Assembly (NCBI RefSeq): GCF_033473495.1
Contig: NC_088940.1
Span: 3,023,477 to 3,087,476, forward strand
Reading direction: 5' to 3'
DNA from: Cercospora beticola
Taxonomy: Eukaryota > Ascomycota > Dothideomycetes > Mycosphaerellales > Mycosphaerellaceae
DNA: 64,000 nucleotides
Position numbers and translations under genes: made by a program. Below, one piece after another: positions 34,088 to 44,865 of this stretch; positions within the stretch are counted from its first letter, which is position 1; every line of letters begins with the position of its first letter. The notes beneath the pieces are model-generated. The model saw only the letters and a list, made by a program, of their open reading frames with translations. It had not been told where the DNA came from and did no database searches.

Positions 34088-35436
34088 ATTGTGGAGTATG
34101 GTGAAAGTCTTCGCTTCATAAGAGCTTCTATGGTTGCGTGTGCCTGGGCTAAGTCAGGTAGATGTACCCATCAGGCGATGATGCGAGTAGCGCGTTGTGT
34201 CCTGCTTGCGGGTCCACGGGCGTGATACGGTATCAAGAGTCTGTGCAGGAAGTGGAATGCTATATTGGGCTGACTTGCGATGACCTCCAGTGTTTGTAGC
34301 AAGAAAGCATGAGGTGTGCATTTCTCACCGCCTGGAGGATCGACGAGGCTGAGCTGCAGAAAACAAGGGTTTGGATCAGCCACCACGCAGCACATTCGCG
34401 GAGACCTTCAAATGTCGCATGATCCTCATCGTCACTTACCTCTGCACAGCTTGTTTGGGGCCTTTTACCTTGGAAGAAGTGTATACACAACCTACTTCAA
34501 TCCGAGCGACGGCAAGAGACGACCACGACCCTCATTTACGAAGAGCCTCCAGGCAAGGCGAGAAGGAGAAGCATACAAACAGTTGGTCCCAAGTGGCCTT
34601 TCGATGGTATTACAAGGCTTCAGCGCGACACAGTGCCATGTGAGTCCCGTGCCTCTCGCATAATTCTCTGCAGACCTTGGCCACTCTCTAATCGGACGAA
34701 CAGCGGGCGGCTTAATCACCATTTGGGCGTCTTCGAACGACCGAGTTTGTGCAACTTTGCATTATACAGCAAAACCCTCTTTCACATCACTCCATTTGCT
34801 AACGCGACATGCGGCCTTGCAACACTTTGCAGACCCATCGCGGAAGACGACGAGACCATCTGGAGCAGTCGCGCATCGACAGAATCTTTCGTCAACACCT
34901 TCCATGCGATCCTGCGTATCGGATCAGAGGATCCGCTCGAGCTTGCTAGAATTTCAGCAAGACCTTCATCTGAGAACTGGTCTCAATTGCTTAGGATCTG
35001 CCACCTAGCGTCCTTGTGGACTCTGCGTGCGAGGACATGCAACGCATCTGTTGAGAACATGGATGCAGTGGCGCCCATAGCGCGATGGAATCTCCATGGG
35101 TCTGTTGCTCGGCGTGAGGGCGAGTACTGTTGTCGACCTCTGACTGAGGACTACTGCAATTGCGGCTTGGTCTGGAATCAATTCTGTTGCTCGCCAGGCT
35201 GATTCAACTCCGCGAACAAAGTCAACGATCATCTCTCGAGGATAGAAGCAGGCCTTTTCCCGACACGGACGAACAATCACGAGACAAGTTGCAACGAGCG
35301 AGGAGGCACAGCATCTAACCATACTCGCCAACCGAGAACGGCCTTGGAGCTGCCATACAGCATCGAGGTGTCTTTGCCGCCGCGGGCCGCGAGTGGATTG
35401 CGAAAGACTATCAGACGGCTCACGACCTTCTATACA
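34088..35436. other. Unresolved stretch with competing open frames
   Basis: Both strands are open over hundreds of bases. The longest plus-strand frame is 34633-35202 (189 codons) and contains a protein-like segment (SFVNTFHAILRIGSEDP), but it has no clear start, domain or intron partner. A minus-strand frame at 35331-35005 competes with it. I could not decide whether a real gene is present. Confidence 0.35.
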
Positions 35437-36126
35437 ATGCTCGTCGCAGGATGCATGACTTCTATTCTACCCATCGCTTTCGCCGCTGCAATACCCGCGC
35501 AAGACGCAGCATCTCAGACCGACCTATCTCCAACGGAAACGATGAATTTCTGGTCCAACAACATAGTTGCTATCGCTTTACAAGTAATCGCCATCGGCTC
35601 TTTCATTATCTCCATGGTGAATGTGTTCAGGATCTGGAATAAAGGCGACGCCACTCAACCAACGAAGTCCCTAGACTTTGCTATTTGTTCCGCGCTAGTA
35701 CTGATCGCATTGAAAGCTACGTCTCCCGCAGAGACTCATCTCCAGTACGCGATCTCTGGCATGTGGGCCGTAGCACAGTCCAACTTGATGGCCAAAAAAT
35801 GCTACAGGATTACTGGACCGCGAAAGTACTTGTATGGATCTGTTGCTACTGGTACAGTGGCGGCTGCGGTCTTCGTGTTGACAATCGAGAAAGATGGCGC
35901 GTCATCATTTGACGTGCTATTGCGGAAGAGCTTGCCGATTGCTGCTCTTTGTATCACCATAGCTAGCAGAGTCCTCTGCTTTTTTACCGGGAACAGTAAA
36001 GGCGATTGGGATTCTCCTTGGACGTCTTGGAAGGCATTTGAGCGTTTAAGCGTGCCCTCACGTGGCCGCATGTTTTCTTTGACCAGCACTCATGTACATG
36101 TAAGCTGCCGAGTTTCGGGGCTTTAG
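35437..36126 (+). CDS. Orphan membrane protein, possibly PQ-loop-like
   Basis: The open frame runs from upstream, but the first ATG is near 35437 and yields about 229 aa with an N-terminal hydrophobic segment (MLVAGCMTSILPIAFAAA). About five further hydrophobic segments follow. The segment MVNVFRIWNKG followed by TKSLDFAICSAL vaguely recalls the PQ-loop turn of SWEET/lysosomal transporters, without the PQ pair itself. The C-terminus is doubtful: a second open frame downstream (ending LNRDHYLLVLCLAVS near 36208) has membrane character and could be joined by a roughly 61-nt intron with a poor donor. Function unknown. Confidence 0.5.
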   Translation: MLVAGCMTSILPIAFAAAIPAQDAASQTDLSPTETMNFWSNNIVAIALQVIAIGSFIISMVNVFRIWNKGDATQPTKSLDFAICSALVLIALKATSPAETHLQYAISGMWAVAQSNLMAKKCYRITGPRKYLYGSVATGTVAAAVFVLTIEKDGASSFDVLLRKSLPIAALCITIASRVLCFFTGNSKGDWDSPWTSWKAFERLSVPSRGRMFSLTSTHVHVSCRVSGL

Positions 36127-36682
36127 AGGACATGTTGTAACTTTCGTCGTGCATCTCAATCTCAATCGAGACCATTACTTGCTCGTTCTTTGCCTCGCCG
36201 TTTCCTAACATAGGCGAGGGAATTAGATCACGCTGTCCTGGGCCGGACGACGCCTCTCTTCTAGTGTGGGGTGCAATACCCTCATTCGCGGGCTTGAGAG
36301 ACTGCAGCTACGAAGGTACAAATGCTGTGACTTCATGCCGTCTCGAAGCTCGTTGCGACAACACTTGGCATGGTAGGACCTAATCATAAGTGATGCTTCC
36401 AACCACATCCCCACACATCAGATCCCTTGCATAAATTCCTCACCAACAACCTCCTTTAACAGAAATCTACACGTTTGCCCGATCCAAACTGCAATTTTCC
36501 ACTTCAAACACAATTCGCTCCAGAATCACCATTCCCAATCAAAAAAGCATGTACTGGCTTGGTTCAGACACGCATGGCCCTGTCAAACAACAGAAAAGCT
36601 CAGTTTCTCGCAATTTGGAAAGTTGTACGAGGAGTCGAGGTCACTTGCCGGATTACACGGAGACACAGCCATCCTTACATCA
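36127..36682. other. Intergenic region after the orphan membrane gene
   Basis: The first ~85 bp may be a terminal exon of the upstream membrane gene (see that entry). The rest shows no gene-like feature. Confidence 0.4.
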
Positions 36683-36929
36683 TCACTTTTCCTCCTTTTT
36701 AGCGCACTGTCCATTGCCCCATACTGCTCCTACTCCTGGAGTCCGGTCTCGAGTGTCGCATGCGTACTGTGTTTTTGGAATTGTTACTATGCTTTCATGG
36801 ATTTGAGGTGTCTTGAAGATGGACGTGGAACGTCAGTGGACGTACGTAGAAGTCGTTTTCATTGATCTGTGCCCATGCCAATCCGGGGAGGATGGAAAAA
36901 GCTAGTGTGATTGGTAATGTGAGTTCCAT
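36683..36929 (-). CDS. Small secreted protein, 55 aa, two cysteines
   Basis: Two exons, 36929-36846 and 36766-36683, each exactly 28 codons and joined in phase 0 across a 79-nt GT-AG intron. The first 20-21 residues (MELTLPITLAFSILPGLAWA) form a textbook signal peptide ending in an AWA-like cleavage site. The mature peptide is about 34 residues, has two Cys (in YACDT and GQCAK) and a Gly-rich core (TPGVGAVWGNG), and ends in a lysine/glutamate tail. No family was recognised. Such tiny secreted peptides are effector or antimicrobial candidates, but that is only inference. The splice junction needs RNA support because each exon is short. Confidence 0.6.
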
Positions 36930-37417
36930 CGTGGAATTTGTTGGGTGATTCGATGCGGTGTATGCTGTGATCGTGAGAGACGAGCAGTGAAAAGGGGGAC
37001 CGAACAACTTCAATTGTTTGGGGTGTTCGAAGAAGTGGAACGAGTCGGTTATATGTAGATGTAGATGGTGTTCGGCGGTACTGTGGGATTTTTGAAGCAC
37101 TAGGTCAAAATCTCGAGTTGAAGGACCAGTCCCAGGCCTCTAGCCCACACTACGACTATTGTTTTGATGACTAAGTTTGGTGGCCTCTCATCCATTCGCA
37201 CGTAACTTCAGTCACCGACTCAGGCTTGATCGATGCTCTACCGCACCCTGTTGGCGTGTGACACCATTAGGTCTTACACTGCTATGCGCCCAAAGCCCTT
37301 GTGAGGTGCTGGTCTTGGGAAACAAACAGTGTTCTCGAACGGGCCAGAATTGGGCGTCCTATCGAGCAGGCTTAAACCGTCGTTCGAGCTTCGCTTGCCG
37401 ATGGTTCGGGGATATGT
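36930..37417. other. Intergenic region upstream of the small secreted gene
   Basis: It holds the promoter of the small secreted gene and the 3' end of the beta-propeller gene. No other feature was recognised. Confidence 0.5.
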
Positions 37418-38464
37418 TCAAGCAATCACAGCCATCCCATGCGCTCCCTGATGCATGCTCTTGTCTGTTCTGTGCACCACATCCACTTCGATTGTTCTCT
37501 CCACTTCCAGTTTTCCCATATCAACCACGGTGACTGTTCCAGAGAAGATGTTCGCCGCAAAGGCATGTTTGCCATCGGGAGTCGACGTTACAGTCAGAGG
37601 TGCAAGATCGGTATCTAGTGTGGCCAGGTGGATGAAGTCCTTGTCTGGGCCGGAGAAGATACTCAACTTTCCGGAAAGGTGTTTGGGCGGGGTTTGTGTG
37701 CGATCAAGGCGAAATTGACCTACGAGAAGGCGGTCGAGAGAGTCCACGTGGACTGTAAGGCCGCTGCAAGGAATAGGGATCGTGGTGGTGATGTTGTTGG
37801 TTGAAGTGTCGATGACTATCACAGCAGACTCCGCATCAGTGACCGAAGAGTGCCAGTGGTTGGATGCTTTCGGCGTAGGGATTGGAAAGTAGGCATATTG
37901 CCCATCCTTCGAGATTCCAGGTTGTTCGCAGCCTCCCGGAAGATCGATTCTCGTGGTCACCCGACCTTTGCGGAGGTCCATGACTGAGACGAAGCCAGCT
38001 TCTTTGTTGCAGGTGTATGCCTTCTTGTCATCGGGCGTCATGACAAACCAGTGTGTTTTTGCGCCTGATGGGATGGCTTGGATGATCTTCTTGGTCTTCA
38101 GGTCGATTCCAATGATACCACCTCGCCCATCCAGCCCGGCTTCCACAGATGAATACAGGATGTCTCGTGATGTGTCCAGGACGGCATAGTGGGGTCCGCC
38201 GTATGGGCTGATATCGATTGTGTCGACTACTTTTCGCTGCTTGCAATCGATGACACTGATTGTCTTCCCGTCTTCGCCGTGCGCCACGTACCATCCGTGT
38301 GCATATGCATGTGTCACATACAACAAGCCAGTTCTGTCATCGTAACATAGCTCGTGCGGTTCGGCGATGAGGCTTGGCAAGTGCCCGGTCTTTTCTCCCG
38401 AGTCGATATCGTAGAAGCTGAGTGACTCGCCACTTTGGCTCACGACGGCAAGCGTAGAAGGCAT
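37418..38464 (-). CDS. YncE-like beta-propeller protein
   Basis: Single exon, 348 aa. The sequence is a series of ~40-50-residue repeats with the pattern of YncE/lactonase-type propellers: KTISVIDCKQRKVVDTI, IIGIDLKTKKIIQAI, FVSVMDLRKGRVTTRI, VIVIDTSTNNITTTI and VTVVDMGKLEVERTI, each a blade strand pair with xVxDxxxxxxxxxI. The family normally has seven blades and includes lactonases and surface-layer-like proteins. No signal peptide is visible (starts MPSTLAVVSQSGES), so it is probably cytosolic. No catalytic assignment is justified; the substrate is unknown. It is not obviously linked to its neighbours. Confidence 0.85.
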   Translation of the reverse strand: MPSTLAVVSQSGESLSFYDIDSGEKTGHLPSLIAEPHELCYDDRTGLLYVTHAYAHGWYVAHGEDGKTISVIDCKQRKVVDTIDISPYGGPHYAVLDTSRDILYSSVEAGLDGRGGIIGIDLKTKKIIQAIPSGAKTHWFVMTPDDKKAYTCNKEAGFVSVMDLRKGRVTTRIDLPGGCEQPGISKDGQYAYFPIPTPKASNHWHSSVTDAESAVIVIDTSTNNITTTIPIPCSGLTVHVDSLDRLLVGQFRLDRTQTPPKHLSGKLSIFSGPDKDFIHLATLDTDLAPLTVTSTPDGKHAFAANIFSGTVTVVDMGKLEVERTIEVDVVHRTDKSMHQGAHGMAVIA

Positions 38465-38748
38465 GCTGACGCAGTGCGGTCACTGATCTGAACAATCTGT
38501 TTCGTCATTTGGTCTTGATTCACTTCGTCTTCCTGTATACTGCACTGCATGTCCGCTGCCTGCTGTTCGCACGAAGCACAGCGTCCTCGTGCGTGGTGCT
38601 TCGGCCGAGGGAAGCGTTATGGCCGAGCGGCTGCCTCGGATGCATCTTTGTGGACATCTTCAGCTTCAGCTGTTCCTCCTCGTATCTTCCTGCAGGACGG
38701 AGGGACCTCACACATGCTCACCACCTCTCTGAGCGCGATCAGCCGAGG

Positions 38749-39184
38749 ATGCGATATCGCATCGAGAAGTATTGTGCGTCAACTCCACCAACATACACAC
38801 CTCCGCCTGCGATCGCTCCGACACGTGCAACTGTCTTGACCGGGCCTAGGTGTGTCTGGATTTGGGGAGAGGCGTTGCCGTGTGGCGTCACTCATCTCAA
38901 TGAACTACCACGTCTTCACGCATCACGACTTCAAGCACCACGTCTTCGACCACAACGACGGTAAGAGAACATTCACACTTTCCGGATCCATGATTTGATC
39001 CTGAGTCTGCTAGACAACGACTACAACTCCAACTACGACCACGACCACAAGTTCCACAACTTCTACGACTTCTACAACCTCTGGACCCCCACGCGCAGTC
39101 TGCACAGGCTACCGATTTGTTAATACCCTGCTGAATCCCCGGCAAGGACAAAACTTTGGAGTTGCGTGCTCTTCCGCCTTCTGA
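38749..39184 (+). CDS. Pro/Thr-rich secreted-type protein, partial or decaying
   Basis: The model joins 38749-38849, 38936-38960 and 39014-39184 across introns of 86 and 53 nt, all in phase, giving 98 aa. What is visible: a Pro/Thr-rich stretch after KYCASTPPTY, then a nearly pure Thr/Ser run encoded by ACN codons, then a Cys-containing tail (AVCTGYRF and NFGVACSSAF). That layout recalls secreted fungal proteins with a Thr-rich linker before a PAN/apple-like module, but the module stops after its second Cys. No signal peptide could be joined at the 5' end. It may be truncated, a pseudogene or mis-modelled. Confidence 0.35.
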
Positions 39185-39429
39185 TACTTTCTTCTGCGAC
39201 ACCGTGGCGTTTGCGTCGGAGTAACAAGCGAAGAGATGCTGAACACGCCGAACGTGATGCCGGTGCCCCGGGTGAGCAGTGTGAGAGGCGGGGAGGTGCC
39301 TCTTGGTTCGAGGCTGTGGTTGCAGGCAGGTTTGAAGGGAAGAGTCCGGCCAACAGAGATGCCACGTCCACAGACTCGGCGTCTCCCGCGTTGTATATTG
39401 TTCATGAAGATGCGTCGTCCCGCATTTGT

Positions 39430-40266
39430 TCAGGTGGCCTGCTTGCTTTTAATGACTTCCCTTAACCACCAGGCGTGTATTCTGTCATCGCCCGTCAATT
39501 CTGGGTGGAAGGATGTGCCAAACACGTTGCCCTGCTTCACAGCGACGATATCGCCCTCCTCTCCCAGCTCTTCCGCCGTGCTCGTCTTGTCTTTGATCGC
39601 TTTTGCCCTCCCGGGCAGCCTTCCCAAGATCTCCACTGGTGCTGAAGTCGCCTTTATCTGTGGGGCAGACACAGTATCCGCTCGGTTGGGCATGCTGGGG
39701 CGAATGGCCTTGCTTTCGCCCGCACTCTTCTCTACAATCTCCGTCGTGACATCTTTCGCGGACGACGCCAGGATGTTCTCTACCACCGGCGCTCGGATGA
39801 AGACGGAGTGGAAGGGATCCGGTCCAAGGAAGGGCAGTTGCAGCGCTGCCTCGAAAGACTCGACTTGTCGGCCAAAGTAGTTGCGTTGCACGCGCACGTC
39901 TAGCCCTCCGATCAGCTCTTGCCCTGTCGCCTTGCTCTTGTTGGCTTCCTCAGCCAGCAAAATGAGCCCTGCGCATGTCCCCCAGGTGGGACGTCGCTGC
40001 AGTTTGACGAAGTTTCGGAGCGGTTCGAGGAGACGGCATCGTTCGGCGATGAGCGAGATGGCGGTGCTCTCGCCTCCAGGCAGGATGAGAGCGTCGCATC
40101 GGTCCAGCTGCTCGGGCGTCCTGACTTGGATGAAAGTGAAGTGGAGGCCGTGCTCGGCAGTCAGTGCCGGCGCGGCTTGTCGGAGCAGGGTGATGTGCTC
40201 GACGAAGGCGCCTTGGAGGGCCAGCACGCCGATGGTGAGGGCGGGGGAGGAGTGGGAGCCTGTCAT
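39430..40266 (-). CDS. PDX2: Pyridoxal 5'-phosphate synthase glutaminase subunit (PdxT/SNO)
   Basis: Class I glutamine amidotransferase that feeds ammonia to the PdxS/SNZ subunit for vitamin B6 synthesis. Single exon, 278 aa. Landmarks: GVLALQGAFVEH at the N-terminus, PGGEST (63-68), the nucleophile elbow GTCAG with Cys98, and the His254/Glu256 pair in SFHPE. It is longer than bacterial PdxT (about 190-200 aa) owing to a charged insertion at about residues 170-235, which is usual for fungi. The matching PdxS/SNZ gene is not in this window. It diverges from the PPTase gene, 862 bp away. Cytosolic enzyme. Confidence 0.95.
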   Translation of the reverse strand: MTGSHSSPALTIGVLALQGAFVEHITLLRQAAPALTAEHGLHFTFIQVRTPEQLDRCDALILPGGESTAISLIAERCRLLEPLRNFVKLQRRPTWGTCAGLILLAEEANKSKATGQELIGGLDVRVQRNYFGRQVESFEAALQLPFLGPDPFHSVFIRAPVVENILASSAKDVTTEIVEKSAGESKAIRPSMPNRADTVSAPQIKATSAPVEILGRLPGRAKAIKDKTSTAEELGEEGDIVAVKQGNVFGTSFHPELTGDDRIHAWWLREVIKSKQAT

Positions 40267-41128
40267 GGTGTCGTCGTATCGCCGGGAATGTGCATTGGCG
40301 GGGGCGATGGAAGGGAACTATGTTCTATATGATCGCTTGGCCGCGGGAGTGAGTCACGAAAATGGTCGCGGACGAGAAGGACTCGCAACGGCTTGGTCCG
40401 ATAGGGCGTGAAGTCATTGTCGGCGGCGTCTTGGTGGAGGAGGAGAATGCACACATGACGCGCAGAGGAAAGTGGGTGCTGCACATGCCATCGAAATCTG
40501 GACGGGGATGATTCTTCGGCATGTTCTCTGCTGTCGCCCGAATTCTGTACTGATCGCACCTACTGACATGGCGGGAGACGCATGAGGCGGTACCGTCGCA
40601 CCAACATCGTCACGGCGGCGCGCATCGGGCGGGCGGCGTGCTGGAAGAGGAGCGTGGTGAGTAGAAGGCAAGACAGGATTCGGGAATGCAGCGCCGATCA
40701 CGTTTTCGGGACTCCCGAATCGATGACCGGCGAAGCACAAAGCACAGCGCAGTTGTGCACGCTGCATTATTGATTGCCGGTGCTGAAGCGAGGCGTGGGC
40801 GGCTATGAATAGACGGGCAGTCCAGTCCAGCAATCACTCAATCCTCCGCCCCATTGCACCGCTCCTCACTGCCACGCCCTCCGCCCCCTCCATCCACCGC
40901 CAGCCGACGCATACTTGTGCTGTGAAGATCCCCGCCGTGGCATCATAGCGATCACCGCGTGGTCGGAAACTACTCGAAACTCTAGCCTCCACCGCCGACG
41001 TCTGAGCTTCGGAGTCTTGCTCGACCTCTCATCGGAGGAATACAGCACCACACCACTCCTCACCACACCGCGCCCGTTTTGTCTCCTCCTCGCCGTCGTC
41101 CCTCACGAGGGATCTCTCCACCGACACC
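40267..41128. promoter_or_regulatory. Divergent promoter region, PDX2 / PPTase
   Basis: This 862-bp gap separates two outward-pointing cofactor-biosynthesis genes. Pyrimidine-rich stretches precede the PPTase start (about 40840-41120), as in many fungal promoters. No TATA box or operator was identified. Confidence 0.55.
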
Positions 41129-42400
41129 ATGGCCACGGGACTCATCTCCTCCCGCAAGCGCGGCCCTTCGATCACACAGCGCCTTCCTCATGCCTTGACG
41201 ACGAATTTCCCCGACATCTCCTCCCTCATGACCGGCCTTGCCAACACCTTCTCCTCACACTCCTCACACGTCGAGACGCCGGCCGATGATGGCGAGATCG
41301 TGTGCTGGTTCCTCGACATGCGTTCATTATGGCCCACCGCTCGTTCGGGTCAGCACATCTGGAACATGCCCGGCGCGGCCGATACCATGAGTCTGATTTC
41401 CGCGGCCGAGCAGAAGACCATCTCAGGCAAGATGTTTGCTCAAGATGCAAAGATGTCACTGGGATCTGCGCTGCTGAAGCGGCTATTTATCAGTCAAGCG
41501 CTGGACATTCCATGGAGCGAGGTCAAACTGGCGAGGAAAGGGGATGCAAAGCACGGAAAGCCTTGTGCTGTAGACGAGGCCGGGCGGCCTATTGAGGGTA
41601 TCGACTTCAATGTGTCGCATCAGGCGGGATTGGTGGCGCTGATCGGCTGGAATGGAAAGAAGCGACACAAGTACACACCGAGTGGGAGCATCGAAGGCTA
41701 CATCTCGCCCGGCACCAACTTCTCCACCAACGTCATGGTGGGCGTTGACATTGTGTGTGTGAACGAGAGAGACGACTACCGGACCATTGATCAGGAAGGA
41801 CTGGACGGCTGGGTCGACATCTACGATTTTGTCTTCTCCGACGAAGAGAGATGGACCATGAAATATGACGTGGACTACGTTACGCTCCTGGACGGCACAC
41901 ATCTGACAAGAGACGAACTGGGCAGACACGATCGAGAGATCAAGCGCAACAAGCAAATCACCCTCACAACACCTGCGGGCAAGCGTGTCACCTTCAACTC
42001 GGATCTGCTGGTCGATGCTAAGCTGAGGAGATTCTACACCTTTTTCTGCTACAAGGAAGCTTACATCAAGCTGGCCGGCGAAGCACTACTCGCGCCCTGG
42101 CTGAAACAGCTCGAATTCTTCAATGTCCGATCCCCGAAGCCCGGCATGCCTGCGCGATGCAGCACGCATGGGCAGTGGGGTGAAGAGGTCGATGACGTCG
42201 AGGTGCACATGAATGGTCAAGAAGTGACCGATGTCCGCATGAAGATCCAATCGTACGAGGAGAGCTTCATGGTGTCTACGGCTATTCAAGGAGAAATTCA
42301 AGGCTTGAAGGTGCCGGGCTTTACCAAGCTGGACCTCAAGAGCGATGTTTTGAGCTACGCGCACAAACACTTGGATGTCAGTCCGAGTGAATTTGACTGA
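41129..42400 (+). CDS. npgA: 4'-phosphopantetheinyl transferase (Sfp/NpgA type)
   Basis: Transfers 4'-phosphopantetheine from CoA to carrier domains of polyketide, peptide and lysine (alpha-aminoadipate) synthases. Single exon, 423 aa. Motifs: KPC (118-130 region, HGKPCAVDEAGRP), FNVSHQAGLVALIGW, VGVDIVCVNERDD with the metal-binding Asp, and the FFCYKEAYIKLAGEALL helix with the conserved K-E-A. The long insert between VGVDIV and the KEA helix is typical of filamentous fungi. No synthase is in the window, so this is probably the general housekeeping PPTase. The npgA symbol rests on architecture rather than a tree. Cytosolic. Confidence 0.93.
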   Translation: MATGLISSRKRGPSITQRLPHALTTNFPDISSLMTGLANTFSSHSSHVETPADDGEIVCWFLDMRSLWPTARSGQHIWNMPGAADTMSLISAAEQKTISGKMFAQDAKMSLGSALLKRLFISQALDIPWSEVKLARKGDAKHGKPCAVDEAGRPIEGIDFNVSHQAGLVALIGWNGKKRHKYTPSGSIEGYISPGTNFSTNVMVGVDIVCVNERDDYRTIDQEGLDGWVDIYDFVFSDEERWTMKYDVDYVTLLDGTHLTRDELGRHDREIKRNKQITLTTPAGKRVTFNSDLLVDAKLRRFYTFFCYKEAYIKLAGEALLAPWLKQLEFFNVRSPKPGMPARCSTHGQWGEEVDDVEVHMNGQEVTDVRMKIQSYEESFMVSTAIQGEIQGLKVPGFTKLDLKSDVLSYAHKHLDVSPSEFD

Positions 42401-44865
42401 GAGAACGGATCGGTCGTATTGAAATACATCACTGGAAGCCAGAAACGAAGGCTCACCTGCCAAATGGTGTGAGCTTGGTCTCGGAGACCGAGGAGTCCCG
42501 CCAAGCTCTATTTCGGGAACACTGCTTTCACATCTTCGGAGCCTCAGTGCGACACAATCATTGCTGCGTCACTTGGGCGTCTTGATCGCTCGAGTCGCAA
42601 TTTTTGACAGCATAAAATGTGCCAAGAATCAGAGATCACTTTCACGAGTGTCTTCGGAGGAATGCTTCCACAACTATGGTTCCGCCGAGCTGAATGAGGA
42701 TGGCGGACGGCTCATTTCGATCGGGCTATCGCGGCGATGTAATGCACACAGGCTCCGCAATGACTGTTTCCATCGCCGAAATCTGGATCAGATTGCAGAC
42801 AGCGGCACGGATGCGGACACCCACCGCCTTTCTCTACGAAGAGCGCGGGCGCAATGGCGAGTTGTGATTCACCGCGTCAGATGAAAGACTCATCTGCAAG
42901 TCAGACTTGATCTGCCATGGGTTCGCGCTTTCATCAGTTGCCGCCGCCGATGCTCCGCGACGTGTGAGGTGGAACGATTGTTACACAATTTGTGACCTCA
43001 TGATGGGCTGAAAATCTCGGATCTCCGCAGCGACAAGCTGAGCATTTGCGTGATATACTGCTGCGATGCGGTACAGGCCATCGACAGCGCATGCATACGG
43101 CTTTGCATGCATGATGACATGTCTTCTCTTCTTCAGCCCTATGATGGTTGTGGCGATGTCGGATCGACGTTGTACAATGGCCACTCTCACCTACTTCGTA
43201 TGTCCACCTTTTACTCTTGTGCGCCTATGGCTTCAGGTCGAACGGTGCACCAACAGATTGCGTCGGGTGGCTGTGCCTGACTGGGCTGCGATTGGGACCT
43301 GCAGCTTCCATTTTGGGTGTGTTCCTACTTCGGCATTTATTTTGGCAAGAAGGAAGGCGGGACGCCTTACATGAATGGAGATGACTGGCAAGGTATGGAT
43401 GGACAAGGATGATGGCGTACTATTGATGAGTAATGTTTGGTCGGAGAATTATCGAAGAGCTGGATGTATCTGGCTTATGTACTTACCCAAACATCAGGTA
43501 CCAGGTCTCCAGCTTCGTCTTCGGCGGTTCTTCTCCACTTCTACACGCGTTGCTGCCGCTTATCGGGATTCGTATTCCTGTCATGGAGCCTGTGCCCATG
43601 ATGTTGCACATTTTGAGTACCTTTTGCTGACTTTGCTTTCTGGTGCTGATACTCCAAAAGTTGTCACGAGCAAGAAATCAGATGACGCTTTCCAGGTCTC
43701 CTTTTCTGCTCGACCTATCTATCGTCGACGCGGGCGCCGATCTCTTCCGCTTTGAGACCTCTGATCAGTCATCCACCTCCTCCAGGGACATCCTTCTGTT
43801 CTTGGCATACGGCCGTACAACACGGAGCGGCTCAATTCTTCACACACACAGCAAGACAAGACTTGCCAAGCTCTGCATTCGATCGATCATATGTCTTCAG
43901 GATCGAGCTTGATACCACTCTTGCGGCTTGGATGGGAGAGTACATGCTGCGATTCAGCAAGGTATGCAGGTAAGATGCTAGAAGATGGAGAGGTGTGGGT
44001 GGTTTAGAAAATCTGGATTGTTACGTGAGTTTTAGGGCTGAGGAATTTTTGCTTCTGTGGAAAGATCTTTGGAAATGGGGAGCGTGATGATGGGGGAGGT
44101 AGGATGGAAGGAGTGTGGTCACGGTATGTGTACTTCCGAGCTATTCCACTAGATTGTTTGGCCGCTCCTCGACAGACTGGCCACTACTGCCTAGCTTTCC
44201 GTGCTCAGCGGGCGACAAACATGGGAGCGACCATTGTTCGGCAGCACGAAACAACCAGATGCGCGGGACGATCACAACATCAGAGCGGAGAAATCTCTTG
44301 CTTACCAGATCATGCACTCTTGTGATGAAGTCTGATGAGATGCAGTCTCTCCGAATATGGCAATCTTGAGGCGGGAGGTCACTACTCACCAGAGCCTGTA
44401 CCTTGTGATGAGAATCTAGACTCTTCGTTTCCTGAAGGCCTCCCATCAGCTGCAAATCGTGAATGTGTCTTCACGGAGGTGAATTAGTCCGGTCCCGTGC
44501 AGTATACGTACGCGCCAGCGTGGTCTCTTGACCTACTTTGATATGAAACAGGAAATCTGTACAGCAGATCAAGAGGATGCTGTAGTGAAAAGGTGTGTGT
44601 TGTAGGCAGAAGTGATGTCAATTTTAGATCGCAAAGGTAAATGCTTAGTGAACATAAAGGTACCCTGACGTGCACGACTACTGCAGATCCATCGCCAATG
44701 TTGTTTTCTGGTCTGGAAAGCAGTACAACGCGTCGTCGTGCTGGAGGTCGTCATCGTCTGCTGTATATGTATACGCAGTGGTTGCAGAAAATATACCTGG
44801 ACACAAATGATTAGCACCCAGCTGCAATTTCAACAACAACGGCTTCAGAAATCTTAACTGCCAGT
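42401..44865. other. Gene-poor 2.5-kb stretch with possible gene remnants
   Basis: No confident gene. Between about 43050 and 43760 short plus-strand segments look protein-like, for example WDLQLPFWVCSYFGIYFGKK near 43290-43350 and FEYLLLTLLSGADTPKVV near 43610-43670. They lie in different frames, and the junctions I tried do not give a consistent phase. A decayed gene or chance open frames are both possible. Confidence 0.4.

Noticed and set aside
34633..35202. 189-codon plus-strand frame
   Set aside because: A second plus-strand frame and a minus-strand frame are equally open here; no domain or splice partner favours any of them.
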